A DNA stretch of 64,000 bases from Pseudomonas fragi (lineage in GTDB: Bacteria; Pseudomonadota; Gammaproteobacteria; Pseudomonadales; Pseudomonadaceae). Position 1 is the first letter of the stretch. Each line of letters begins with the position of its first letter. The notes beneath the pieces are model-generated. The model was not told the DNA's origin. It saw only the letters and a list, made by a program, of their open reading frames with translations, and did not search any database. The stretch lies in contig NZ_NQKQ01000022.1 in the NCBI RefSeq assembly GCF_002269505.1, forward strand, positions 21,975-85,974, in the 5' to 3' direction. A program made the position numbers and the translations under genes. Shown piece by piece: positions 17,891 to 25,862 of the stretch.

Positions 17891-18577
17891 GGAACTGGGC
17901 GACTTCAGCCACTGCGAAATCTTGTCCGCCGCCGCATCCAGATGCTGTTCATGGGTAAACCCCGAGGCCTTCAGCGGCTTGAGGTCATGATCAGCCGCCT
18001 CCAGCCACATCAATTCAATACCCGGCGCCAGTGTGTAGGCCTCTACCGCCGCACGGTTGCCCAATGCATCACGTTCGCCCTGCACGATCAGGGTCGGCGC
18101 CTGCAGGTCGGCCAGGTGCGCCACCCGCGGCTTTTCCGGCTTGCCGGCGGCATAGAACGGGTAACCCAGGCACACCAGCGCGTCGGCATTGAGCTCATCC
18201 GCCAGCAGACTGGCCATGCGCCCGCCCATTGACTTGCCGCCAATCGCCAATCGCCCAGCGACATGCCGTCGCACCTCGAAAAAAACTTCACGCCAGCATT
18301 CGAGCAATTTCGCCTGCTGATTAGGAGGCCTTTTGCCACCATCAAGGCGGCGCTGGGCCATGTACGGGAACTCGAACCGCAACACGCTCACCCCGCGTGC
18401 AGCAAGGCGTTCAGCCATGCCGTCCATCCAGTTGCTGTCCATCGGCGCACCCGCGCCGTGGGCCAGGATCAGGGTCGCGGATGGCTTCCCGCAGGCGCCA
18501 TTCCACAGCCAGCCCCGCTCTTGCACGCACTGCGCCCATTGATCCCCGTCAATACCGGCCTTGCCTGCTACGACCAT
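17885..18577 (-). CDS. Alpha/beta-fold hydrolase (KANL3/Tex30-like)
   Basis: A 230-residue hydrolase. Visible elements are the oxyanion region LILAHGAGAPMDS, a nucleophile elbow GGKSMGGRMAS (G-x-S-x-G), the acid in VQGERDALG and the histidine in EAADHDLKPLK, in family order. The family is close to dienelactone hydrolases; the substrate is unknown. The ATG at 18577 has GAGG upstream; the longer open frame beyond it is only antisense to ccoN. The stop codon TAG (17885-17887) is supplied by the REP element at the 3' end. The gene is divergent from the first cco operon with a 72-base gap. Confidence 0.83.
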   Translation of the reverse strand: MVVAGKAGIDGDQWAQCVQERGWLWNGACGKPSATLILAHGAGAPMDSNWMDGMAERLAARGVSVLRFEFPYMAQRRLDGGKRPPNQQAKLLECWREVFFEVRRHVAGRLAIGGKSMGGRMASLLADELNADALVCLGYPFYAAGKPEKPRVAHLADLQAPTLIVQGERDALGNRAAVEAYTLAPGIELMWLEAADHDLKPLKASGFTHEQHLDAAADKISQWLKSPSSL

Positions 18578-18649
18578 GCTTGCCTCGCTTTTAGTCTGCT
18601 TATAACTCCAGGCGTGCGTTTGACGCGCCTGAACCGTGGATGGGGAACC

Positions 18650-20074
18650 ATGAACACTTCTACAAGTACCGCCTACAACTACAAGGTGGTCCGCCAATTT
18701 GCCATTATGACGGTGGTTTGGGGCATCGTCGGTATGGGGCTCGGGGTTTTTCTCGCCGCGCAGTTGGTTTGGCCAGAACTCAACTTCAATTTGCCTTGGA
18801 CCAGTTTCGGGCGCCTGCGCCCATTGCACACCAACGCCGTGATTTTCGCCTTCGGCGGCTGCGCACTGTTCGCCGCCTCGTTCTACTCGGTGCAACGCAC
18901 CTGCCAGGCCACCCTGTTTTCGCCGAAAATCGCGGCGTTTACCTTCTGGGGCTGGCAACTGGTCATCGTCCTGGCGGCCATCAGCCTGCCACTGGGTTAC
19001 ACCAGTTCCAAGGAATACGCCGAGCTGGAATGGCCGATCGACATCTTGATCACCATCGTCTGGGTGGCCTACGCCATCGTGTTCTTCGGCACGATCATGA
19101 AGCGCAAGACCAAGCACATTTACGTGGGCAACTGGTTCTTCGGCGCTTTTATCGTGACTGTGGCGATTTTGCACATCGTCAATAACCTGGAAATCCCGGT
19201 CAGCTTCACCAAGTCCTACTCACTCTACGGTGGCGCCACTGACGCCATGGTGCAGTGGTGGTACGGGCATAACGCTGTGGGCTTTTTCCTGACGGCGGGC
19301 TTTTTGGGGATGATGTACTACTTCGTGCCGAAACAGGCCGAACGTCCGATCTACTCCTATCGCCTGTCCATCGTGCATTTCTGGGCGCTGATCACCCTGT
19401 ACATCTGGGCAGGTCCGCACCACTTGCACTACACCGCGCTGCCGGACTGGGCACAGTCGCTGGGCATGGTGATGTCACTTATTCTGCTGGCTCCGAGCTG
19501 GGGCGGCATGATCAACGGCATGATGACCCTCTCGGGCGCCTGGCATAAGCTGCGCAGCGACCCGATCCTGCGCTTCCTGGTGGTGTCCCTGGCCTTCTAC
19601 GGCATGTCGACATTCGAAGGCCCGATGATGGCAATCAAGACCGTCAACGCCCTCTCCCACTACACCGACTGGACCATCGGCCACGTTCACGCCGGCGCGC
19701 TGGGCTGGGTGGCGATGATTTCGATCGGCGCGCTGTACCACATGATCCCGAAAATCTTCGGCCGCCCGCAGATGTACAGCCTGGGCCTGATCAACGCGCA
19801 CTTCTGGCTGGCCACCATCGGCACCGTGCTCTACATCGCCTCGATGTGGGTCAACGGCATCGCCCAGGGCCTGATGTGGCGCGCAGTCAACGAAGACGGC
19901 ACGCTGACTTACTCCTTCGTCGAAACCCTGGTGGCCAGCCACCCGGGCTATGTCGTGCGACTGGTCGGTGGTGCGATCTTCTTCAGCGGCATGTTGCTGA
20001 TGGCTTACAACACTTGGCGCACCGTGCGTAACGCCGAGCCCGCTGAAGTCGTAGCCGCCGCGCAGATGGCCTGA
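18650..20074 (+). CDS. ccoN: cbb3 cytochrome c oxidase subunit I (first operon)
   Basis: The 474-residue catalytic subunit with twelve membrane segments, containing low-spin heme b and the heme b3-CuB centre. Heme and copper histidines are visible in HTNAVIFAFGG, WWYGHNAVGFF, AGPHHLHYTALPDWAQ and IGHVHAGALGW. The ATG at 18650 (MNTSTSTAYNYKVVRQF) has GGGGA upstream. By position next to aer this operon corresponds to P. aeruginosa cco2. A TATAAC -10 candidate lies at 18601-18606, but no clear Anr box lies in the short divergent region. The middle of the gene is nearly identical in DNA to the second ccoN at 22304. Confidence 0.97.
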   Translation: MNTSTSTAYNYKVVRQFAIMTVVWGIVGMGLGVFLAAQLVWPELNFNLPWTSFGRLRPLHTNAVIFAFGGCALFAASFYSVQRTCQATLFSPKIAAFTFWGWQLVIVLAAISLPLGYTSSKEYAELEWPIDILITIVWVAYAIVFFGTIMKRKTKHIYVGNWFFGAFIVTVAILHIVNNLEIPVSFTKSYSLYGGATDAMVQWWYGHNAVGFFLTAGFLGMMYYFVPKQAERPIYSYRLSIVHFWALITLYIWAGPHHLHYTALPDWAQSLGMVMSLILLAPSWGGMINGMMTLSGAWHKLRSDPILRFLVVSLAFYGMSTFEGPMMAIKTVNALSHYTDWTIGHVHAGALGWVAMISIGALYHMIPKIFGRPQMYSLGLINAHFWLATIGTVLYIASMWVNGIAQGLMWRAVNEDGTLTYSFVETLVASHPGYVVRLVGGAIFFSGMLLMAYNTWRTVRNAEPAEVVAAAQMA

Positions 20075-20084
20075 GGAGTTGGCA

Positions 20085-20693
20085 ATGAAACACGAAGTCG
20101 TTGAAAAAAATATCGGCCTGATGCTGTTGCTGATGATCCTGTGCGTAAGCGTGGGCGGCCTGACGCAAATCGTCCCGCTGTTCTTTGAAGACGTGACCAA
20201 CACCCCGGTGGAAGGCATGAAGCCTTACACCGCACTGCAACTGGAAGGTCGCGACATCTACATCCGTGAAGGCTGCGTGCAGTGCCACTCGCAGATGATC
20301 CGTCCGTTCCGTGCCGAGACCGAGCGTTATGGTCACTACTCGGTCGCCGGGGAAAGCGTGTGGGATCACCCGTTCCTGTGGGGCTCCAAGCGCACCGGGC
20401 CGGATCTGGCCCGCGTCGGCGGGCGCTACTCGGATGACTGGCACCGTGCGCACTTGTACAACCCGCGCAACGTCGTGCCCGAGTCGAAAATGCCTGCCTA
20501 CCCATGGCTGGTGGAAGCCCCGGTAGACAGCAGCCACACCGAGAAAAAACTCGAAGTGATGCGCACCCTGGGCGTGCCTTATACCGACGAAGACATCGCC
20601 AACGCCAAGCAGTCCGTGCAGGGCAAGACCGAGATGGACGCTCTGGTCGCCTACCTGCAAGTGCTGGGCACTGCCATTAAGAGCAAGAGGTGA
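20085..20693 (+). CDS. ccoO: cbb3 cytochrome c oxidase subunit II (first operon)
   Basis: A 202-residue mono-heme c subunit. One N-terminal membrane anchor (IGLMLLLMILCVSVGGLTQIV) is followed by a periplasmic heme site CVQCHSQMIRP and the distal methionine region (PESKMPAYPWL). It passes electrons towards CcoN. The ATG at 20085 is placed 6 bases after GAGGAG, 10 bases after the ccoN stop. An in-frame TTG at 20079 would start inside that site. Confidence 0.97.
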   Translation: MKHEVVEKNIGLMLLLMILCVSVGGLTQIVPLFFEDVTNTPVEGMKPYTALQLEGRDIYIREGCVQCHSQMIRPFRAETERYGHYSVAGESVWDHPFLWGSKRTGPDLARVGGRYSDDWHRAHLYNPRNVVPESKMPAYPWLVEAPVDSSHTEKKLEVMRTLGVPYTDEDIANAKQSVQGKTEMDALVAYLQVLGTAIKSKR

Positions 20694-20696
20694 GTC

Positions 20697-20900
20697 ATGG
20701 TCTTGGAGATGAGTAGTGGAATGATTCGCGGCCTGGGCACCGTGGTGGTGGCCGTGGCGTTTATCGGTCTGGCGCTGTGGGTGTTCAGCCCACGACGCAA
20801 ATCGGAGTTTGAAGACGCGACCTTACTGCCATTCAAGGACGATCCAGAGGCGATTCAACACGTAGAGAAAGAACAAGCGTCTAGGAGTAACAAAGCATGA
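20697..20900 (+). CDS. ccoQ: cbb3 oxidase subunit CcoQ (first operon)
   Basis: A 67-residue single-span membrane protein (GLGTVVVAVAFIGLALWVFS) with a charged tail FEDATLLPFKDDPEA, typical of CcoQ, which stabilises the cbb3 complex. ATG 20697 is the first possible start; ATG 20709 (MSSGMIRG) is an alternative. The last 4 bases overlap ccoP (ATGA). Confidence 0.93.
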   Translation: MVLEMSSGMIRGLGTVVVAVAFIGLALWVFSPRRKSEFEDATLLPFKDDPEAIQHVEKEQASRSNKA

Positions 20901-21835
20901 CCACCTTCTGGAGTCTGTACATATGCGTGCTGACTATCGGCACGCTGATCGGCCTGACCTGGCTGCTGGTCAGTACGCGCAAGGGCGAGACCAAAAGCGA
21001 TACCGTCGAGACCATGGGCCACAGCTTTGACGGCATCGAGGAATACGACAACCCGCTGCCACAATGGTGGTTCATGTTGTTCGTCGGCACGCTGGTATTT
21101 GCCGTGGGCTACCTGATCCTGTACCCGGGCCTGGGCAACTGGAAAGGCCTGCTGCCCGGCTATGAGAATGGCTGGACCGGTGTACATGAGTGGGAAAAGG
21201 AAATGGACAAGGCGGACGCCAAATTTGGGCCCATCTACGCCAAATACGCCTCCATGCCCGTTGAACAAGTCGCTCAGGATCCGGCAGCACTGAAAATGGG
21301 CGGGCGCCTGTTTGCTTCCAACTGCTCGGTGTGCCACGGCTCGGATGCCAAGGGTGCTTTCGGCTTTCCCAATCTGGCCGACAACACCTGGCGCTGGGGC
21401 GGCGATGCCGACACGATCAAAACCACCATCATGGGCGGTCGCATCGCGGCAATGCCAGCTTGGGGTGAAGTCCTGGGTGAAGACGGGGTGAAAAACGTCG
21501 CCGCCTATGTACGCCACGACCTGGCAGGTCTGCCGTTGCCTGAAGGCGCCACTGTCGATCTGGCTGCTGGCAAGCAAGCGTTTGATACCACTTGCGTGGC
21601 CTGCCACGGGGCAAACGGTAAAGGCATGCCGATGATGGGCGCGCCCGACCTGACTCAACCAGCCGGCTTTATCTACGGCACCAGCCTGGCGCAATTGCAG
21701 CAAACCATTCGCCACGGTCGCCAGGGCCATATGCCGGCGCAAAACGAGTTGCTGGGCAACGACAAGGTGCAGTTGCTGGCGGCTTATGTGTTCAGCTTGT
21801 CACACGGTAATCAAGAGGAAAAAACTGCCGAATAA
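20897..21835 (+). CDS. ccoP: cbb3 cytochrome c oxidase subunit III, diheme CcoP (first operon)
   Basis: A 312-residue subunit with two N-terminal membrane segments and two cytochrome c domains, with heme sites CSVCHGSDAKG and CVACHGANGKG. It takes electrons from soluble or membrane cytochromes c and passes them to CcoO. It starts within the ccoQ stop. Compared with the CcoP of the second operon it lacks about 13 residues between the membrane anchor and the first heme domain. Confidence 0.97.
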   Translation: MTTFWSLYICVLTIGTLIGLTWLLVSTRKGETKSDTVETMGHSFDGIEEYDNPLPQWWFMLFVGTLVFAVGYLILYPGLGNWKGLLPGYENGWTGVHEWEKEMDKADAKFGPIYAKYASMPVEQVAQDPAALKMGGRLFASNCSVCHGSDAKGAFGFPNLADNTWRWGGDADTIKTTIMGGRIAAMPAWGEVLGEDGVKNVAAYVRHDLAGLPLPEGATVDLAAGKQAFDTTCVACHGANGKGMPMMGAPDLTQPAGFIYGTSLAQLQQTIRHGRQGHMPAQNELLGNDKVQLLAAYVFSLSHGNQEEKTAE

Positions 21836-21849
21836 TTACCGGACATTTC

Positions 21850-21874
21850 CTGCCGCATCATTTTGGTGCGGCAG
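21850..21874 (+). terminator. Hairpin after the first cco operon
   Basis: Arms CTGCCGCA and TGCGGCAG with a 9-base loop, 14 bases after the ccoP stop. There is no strong T-run, so it may be a Rho-dependent stop or an mRNA 3' stabiliser. Confidence 0.55.
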
Positions 21875-21889
21875 TTCCCGCCTCAAAGC

Positions 21890-21904
21890 GCGACCAAGTG
21901 TCGC
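21890..21904. promoter_or_regulatory. GCGAC-N5-GTCGC inverted repeat, RegA/PrrA/RoxR-like (copy 1)
   Basis: GCGAC CAAGT GTCGC, embedded in CGCGACCAAGTGTCGCACC. Nearly the same 19 bases recur at 25741-25759 before ccoG. The layout fits the GCGNC-Nx-GNCGC sites known for RegA/PrrA-type response regulators, of which RoxR is the Pseudomonas member. The binding protein is inferred. Confidence 0.5.
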
Positions 21905-22205
21905 ACCTCTTTATGCCCCGCCATTGCTCTCCCGCCATTCAAGACTAAGCTCAACGCTTGTGTGAGCCGGATCTATGCAGCGTCACGTCAAGTGAAACTA
22001 ACCGGTAAGTTGAAGGGCAGCGTTACGGGCCACAATGGTGGGTTTGCACCGGCTATCGTGCATTACGATTTTTGCCGCGCCTTGCCCCCACCTCAACCAG
22101 CCCGCCTCGACCCCTTCACTTTTGCCCTGCATGCGGCGTTTTTGGCGAGGTCACTTTGACCTTACTTCCCGCATGGAAAGGCCGCAGAACAAGCCTTGGA
22201 AAGCA

Positions 22206-22219
22206 TTGACCGGGGTCAT
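22206..22219 (+). promoter_or_regulatory. Anr-like box before the second cco operon
   Basis: TTGAC-CGGG-GTCAT, a near-match to the Anr/Fnr consensus TTGAT-N4-ATCAA (one half symmetrical apart from the last base). A TATACA -10 element at 22245-22250 places the predicted start about 44 bases downstream of the box centre, close to the usual -41.5 spacing. Confidence 0.6.
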
Positions 22220-22303
22220 GGTTCGTTGCAATAGCCCTACGCTTTATACATACTTGCGACCGATTTTTATCCTAATAAAATACCTAAACCGTGGAACCTT
22301 AGA

Positions 22304-23746
22304 ATGAGCACAGCAATCAGCCCGACTGCTTATAACTATAAGGTAGTCCGCCAGTTCGCCATCATGACGGTGGTCTGGGGGATCCTTGGCATGGGGCTCG
22401 GGGTTTTCATCGCGTCACAGCTTGTGTGGCCTGAATTGAACCTTGGCCTCGAGTGGACGACCTTCGGCCGTCTGCGCCCCCTGCATACCAACCTTGTGAT
22501 CTTTGCCTTTGGTGGCTGTGCATTGTTTGGCACTTCTTACTACGTCGTGCAGCGAACCTGCCAGACACGACTGATCTCCGATACGCTGGCCTCGTTTACC
22601 TTCTGGGGTTGGCAAGCGGTTATCGTCGGCGCGATCATCACCCTGCCACTGGGTTACACCACCAGCAAAGAATACGCCGAGCTGGAATTGCCTTTGGCTA
22701 TCTTGCTGGCCATTGTCTGGGTGACCTACGGCATTGTGTTCTTCGGCACCATTACCAAGCGCAAAACCAAGCACATCTATGTCGGTAACTGGTTCTACGG
22801 TGCCTTTATTGTCGTGACGGCAATGCTGCACATCGTCAACCACGCCTCTCTGCCAGTGAGCTTCTTCAAGTCCTACTCGGCTTACGCCGGGGCGACTGAC
22901 GCCATGATTCAGTGGTGGTACGGCCACAACGCCGTAGGTTTCTTCCTGACCACCGGCTTCCTGGGCATGATGTACTACTTCGTGCCGAAACAGGCCGAGC
23001 GCCCAATCTACTCATACCGCCTGTCCATCGTGCACTTCTGGGCGCTGATCACCCTCTATATCTGGGCAGGTCCGCACCACTTGCACTACACCGCGCTGCC
23101 GGACTGGGCCCAGTCGCTGGGCATGGCAATGTCGATCATCCTGCTGGCTCCAAGCTGGGGCGGCATGATCAACGGCATGATGACCCTCTCGGGCGCCTGG
23201 CATAAGCTGCGCACCGACCCGATCCTGCGCTTCCTCGTGGTGTCCCTGGCCTTCTACGGCATGTCGACCTTCGAAGGCCCGATGATGGCAATCAAGACCG
23301 TCAACGCGCTGTCGCACTACACCGACTGGACCATCGGTCACGTACACGCCGGCGCTTTGGGCTGGGTAGCGATGATCTCGATCGGCGCCATGTACCACAT
23401 GATCCCCAAAGTTTACGGCCAGAAACAGATGTACAGCACCGGCCTAATCAACGTGCACTTCTGGCTGGCAACTATCGGTACCGTGCTTTACATCGCCTCG
23501 ATGTGGGTCAACGGCATCACCCAGGGCCTGATGTGGCGTGCGATCAACGACGACGGCACGCTGACCTACTCGTTCGTGGAAGCGCTGCAAGCCAGCCACC
23601 CGGGCTTTATCGTTCGCGCCCTTGGCGGTGCCATTTTCGCCAGCGGCATGCTGTTCATGGCCTACAACGTGTTCCGTACCGTTCGTGCCTCGAACCCGGC
23701 AGAAGCTGAAGCAGCGAGCAAGATCGCTGTAGTTGGAGCCCACTGA
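22304..23746 (+). CDS. ccoN: cbb3 cytochrome c oxidase subunit I (second operon)
   Basis: A 480-residue paralogue of the ccoN at 18650, with the same histidine motifs (HTNLVIFAFGG, WWYGHNAVGFF, AGPHHLHYTALPDWAQ, IGHVHAGALGW). The proteins differ mainly at the first 20 residues, a few loops and the C-terminus. By position next to ccoG this operon corresponds to P. aeruginosa cco1. It has its own promoter region with an Anr-like box, so expression may differ from the first operon. Its stop overlaps the ccoO start by one base (TGATG). Confidence 0.97.
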   Translation: MSTAISPTAYNYKVVRQFAIMTVVWGILGMGLGVFIASQLVWPELNLGLEWTTFGRLRPLHTNLVIFAFGGCALFGTSYYVVQRTCQTRLISDTLASFTFWGWQAVIVGAIITLPLGYTTSKEYAELELPLAILLAIVWVTYGIVFFGTITKRKTKHIYVGNWFYGAFIVVTAMLHIVNHASLPVSFFKSYSAYAGATDAMIQWWYGHNAVGFFLTTGFLGMMYYFVPKQAERPIYSYRLSIVHFWALITLYIWAGPHHLHYTALPDWAQSLGMAMSIILLAPSWGGMINGMMTLSGAWHKLRTDPILRFLVVSLAFYGMSTFEGPMMAIKTVNALSHYTDWTIGHVHAGALGWVAMISIGAMYHMIPKVYGQKQMYSTGLINVHFWLATIGTVLYIASMWVNGITQGLMWRAINDDGTLTYSFVEALQASHPGFIVRALGGAIFASGMLFMAYNVFRTVRASNPAEAEAASKIAVVGAH

Positions 23747-24357
23747 TGATCAAGCACGAAACAATCGAGAAGAATATCGGCCTGATGGCCTTCTTCATGG
23801 TCATTGCCGTGAGCATCGGCGGCCTGACGCAAATCGTTCCGCTGTTCTTCCAGGACGTGACCAACACTCCGGTCGAGGGCATGAAGCCACGCACCGCGCT
23901 GGAGCTTGAAGGCCGCGATATCTACATCGCCAACGGCTGTGTCGGCTGCCACTCGCAGATGATCCGTCCGTTCCGCGCCGAGACCGAGCGTTATGGTCAC
24001 TACTCGGTAGCCGGTGAAAGCGTATGGGACCACCCGTTCCTGTGGGGTTCCAAACGTACCGGGCCGGACCTGGCGCGAGTCGGCGGGCGTTACTCCGATG
24101 ACTGGCAGCGTGCGCACTTGTACAACCCGCGCAACGTTGTGCCTGAGTCGATCATGCCGGCTTACCCGTTCCTCGTAGAGCGCAAGCTGGACGGCAAGGA
24201 CACCGCGAAAAAAATGGAAGTCTTGCGCACGCTCGGCGTCCCTTACACCGACGAAGACATCGCCGGCGCCAAGGATGCAGTGAAGGGCAAAACTGAAATG
24301 GACGCACTGGTGGCTTACCTCCAGGGCTTGGGCACCATCATCAAAAGCAAACGGTGA
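23746..24357 (+). CDS. ccoO: cbb3 cytochrome c oxidase subunit II (second operon)
   Basis: A 203-residue mono-heme c subunit with an N-terminal membrane anchor and heme site CVGCHSQMIRP; the distal methionine lies in PESIMPAYPFL. The first-operon paralogue has CVQCH. The start codon overlaps the ccoN stop, so translation is coupled. Confidence 0.97.
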   Translation: MIKHETIEKNIGLMAFFMVIAVSIGGLTQIVPLFFQDVTNTPVEGMKPRTALELEGRDIYIANGCVGCHSQMIRPFRAETERYGHYSVAGESVWDHPFLWGSKRTGPDLARVGGRYSDDWQRAHLYNPRNVVPESIMPAYPFLVERKLDGKDTAKKMEVLRTLGVPYTDEDIAGAKDAVKGKTEMDALVAYLQGLGTIIKSKR

Positions 24358-24362
24358 TCTGA

Positions 24363-24554
24363 ATGGATATCGGGATGATTCGTGGCCTGGGCACTGTCGT
24401 CGTGATGGTGGCTTTTATCGGTTTGGCATTGTGGGTATTCAGCCCGCGGCGCAAGTCAGAATTTGACGACGCGACCCTGTTGCCGTTCAAGGATGATCCC
24501 GAAGCCATCAAGCACGTCGAGCAAGAGCAAGCTTCTAGGAGTAACAAAGAATGA
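24363..24554 (+). CDS. ccoQ: cbb3 oxidase subunit CcoQ (second operon)
   Basis: A 63-residue single-span protein (GLGTVVVMVAFIGLALWVFS) with the tail FDDATLLPFKDDPEA. It overlaps ccoP by 4 bases. The junction sequence TCTAGGAGTAACAAAG before ccoP is identical in both operons. Confidence 0.93.
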   Translation: MDIGMIRGLGTVVVMVAFIGLALWVFSPRRKSEFDDATLLPFKDDPEAIKHVEQEQASRSNKE

Positions 24555-25528
24555 CTACGTTCTGGAGTCTGTACGTTACAGTCCTCACTCTGGGTACCAT
24601 CTTCGCCCTGACCTGGCTGTTGCTGGCCACCCGCAAGGGCCAGCGCAGCGAGCAGACCGACGAGAAAGTCGGTCACGCGTTCGACGGGATCGAAGAGTAC
24701 GACAACCCGATGCCAAAATGGTGGTTCATGCTCTTTGTGGGCACCGTCATTTTCGCCCTCGGCTACCTCGTGTTGTACCCGGGTCTGGGTAACTGGAAAG
24801 GCCTGCTGCCGGGCTATCAGTACCTGGATACCAAAGAGCAAACACCGTTTGCCAATGGTCAGACCGGCTGGACCGGCGTGCACGAGTGGGAAAAGGAAAT
24901 GGCCAAATCGGACGCCAAGTTTGGGCCGATCTTCGCCAAATTCGCAGCCATGCCCATTGAAGAAGTGGCCAAGGACCCGCAAGCACTGAAAATGGGTGGC
25001 CGTCTGTTCGCCTCCAACTGTTCGGTGTGCCACGGCTCCGACGCCAAAGGCGCCTACGGCTTCCCCAACCTGACCGACGCCGACTGGCGTTGGGGCGGTA
25101 CGCCTGCCGACATCAAGACCACCATCATGGCCGGCCGTCACGCGGTCATGCCGGGCTGGTCTGAAGTGATCGGCGAGCAAGGTGTCAGCGATGTGGCCGC
25201 CTATGTGCTGACCAGTCTCGACGGGCGCAAACTGCCGGAAGGCGCGAAAGCCGACCCTGCCAAAGGCAAGGAAATCTACGCGACCAACTGTGCGGTTTGC
25301 CACGGACCTGAAGGCAAGGGCAACCCGCTGATGGGCGCACCCAACCTGACTCACCCCGGGGCGTTTATCTACGGTTCGAGCTTTGCTCAACTGCAGCAGA
25401 CCATCCGTTATGGCCGTCAGGGTCAGATGCCTGCCCAGGCTGACTTGCAAGGGAACGACAAGGTTCACTTGCTGGCCGCCTATGTTTACAGCTTGTCCCA
25501 TGGCGATGAGGCCAAGGCAGACGAGTAA
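24551..25528 (+). CDS. ccoP: cbb3 cytochrome c oxidase subunit III, diheme CcoP (second operon)
   Basis: A 325-residue diheme subunit with two N-terminal membrane segments and heme sites CSVCHGSDAKG and CAVCHGPEGKG. Relative to the first-operon CcoP it carries an insert around QYLDTKEQTPFANGQ just after the PGLGNWKGLLPGY segment. A strong terminator follows, ending the operon before ccoG. Confidence 0.97.
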   Translation: MTTFWSLYVTVLTLGTIFALTWLLLATRKGQRSEQTDEKVGHAFDGIEEYDNPMPKWWFMLFVGTVIFALGYLVLYPGLGNWKGLLPGYQYLDTKEQTPFANGQTGWTGVHEWEKEMAKSDAKFGPIFAKFAAMPIEEVAKDPQALKMGGRLFASNCSVCHGSDAKGAYGFPNLTDADWRWGGTPADIKTTIMAGRHAVMPGWSEVIGEQGVSDVAAYVLTSLDGRKLPEGAKADPAKGKEIYATNCAVCHGPEGKGNPLMGAPNLTHPGAFIYGSSFAQLQQTIRYGRQGQMPAQADLQGNDKVHLLAAYVYSLSHGDEAKADE

Positions 25529-25550
25529 TACAAGCGTTTGAGTGCTGCAA

Positions 25551-25591
25551 AAAACGGCCCCGCCAACGAGAGTTGGCGGGGCCGTTTTGTT
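25551..25591 (+). terminator. Strong Rho-independent terminator after the second cco operon
   Basis: Seventeen-base perfect arms (25551-25567 and 25572-25588, AAAACGGCCCCGCCAAC and its complement) with a GAGA tetraloop and a T-rich end. It works in both directions in principle. Confidence 0.93.
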
Positions 25592-25685
25592 TCAGGCTGC
25601 CGCCCCTCACCTTTGGCATCAACGAGATCAACCTGTGCAACCCCGTTTCAGGGCTTCGCGCAACCCAGGTACAGGCTTAAGTCAA

Positions 25686-25699
25686 TTGATCCATGTCAT
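25686..25699 (+). promoter_or_regulatory. Anr-like box before ccoG
   Basis: TTGAT-CCAT-GTCAT: a perfect left half and a 3/5 right half of the Anr/Fnr consensus. A TATACC -10 candidate lies at 25716-25721, somewhat closer than the ideal spacing, so this call is moderate. Confidence 0.5.
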
Positions 25700-25741
25700 G
25701 ACTTGTTACAACTCCTATACCAACTTGATCTTTTCAGGAAC

Positions 25742-25756
25742 GCGACCAAAGGTCGC
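25742..25756. promoter_or_regulatory. GCGAC-N5-GTCGC inverted repeat, RegA/PrrA/RoxR-like (copy 2)
   Basis: GCGAC CAAAG GTCGC within CGCGACCAAAGGTCGCACC, differing from the copy at 21889-21907 at only two spacer positions. It lies about 105 bases before the ccoG start and downstream of the Anr-like box. Confidence 0.5.
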
Positions 25757-25862
25757 ACCCTTGAGCTAGAGTCACAGGGGTATCATTACGCTATCGCAAC
25801 ACCTTCTGACCGCGGTCGGCACGTACTGACCGAGGCATTTTCCACTGCCGTGGGACGCACTA

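Larger units (their letters stand above)
21836..22303. other. Intergenic region between the two cco operons
   Basis: 468 bases without a convincing gene. Two short open frames here (98 and 90 codons) have no family features, no good ribosome-binding sites and unusual composition. The region holds, in order, a hairpin (21850-21874), a GCGAC-N5-GTCGC inverted repeat (21890-21904), an AGGTCA-3-TGACCT inverted repeat (22148-22162), and an Anr-like box with a -10 element before the second operon. Confidence 0.8.
25592..25862. other. ccoG upstream region
   Basis: Non-coding; with the terminator it makes a 334-base gap between ccoP and ccoG. It holds an Anr-like box (25686-25699), a second GCGAC-N5-GTCGC repeat (25742-25756) and a 10-base palindrome GACCGCGGTC (25808-25817). 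A short open frame across it lacks protein-like features. Confidence 0.75.

Noticed and set aside
18620..18633. TTGACGCGCCTGAA before the first ccoN as an Anr box
   Set aside because: Only the left half resembles the consensus, and its position less than 20 bases before the start codon does not suit activation.
20855..21742. Open frame antisense to ccoP (295 codons)
   Set aside because: A high-GC antisense shadow; the sense frame has clear heme motifs.
21863..22307. Two short open frames (98 and 90 codons) between the cco operons
   Set aside because: No ribosome-binding sites, odd composition and overlap with regulatory elements; more likely a non-coding control region.
25808..25817. Palindrome GACCGCGGTC before ccoG as an operator
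   Set aside because: Ten-base GC-rich palindromes are common by chance in this genome; no second copy was seen.
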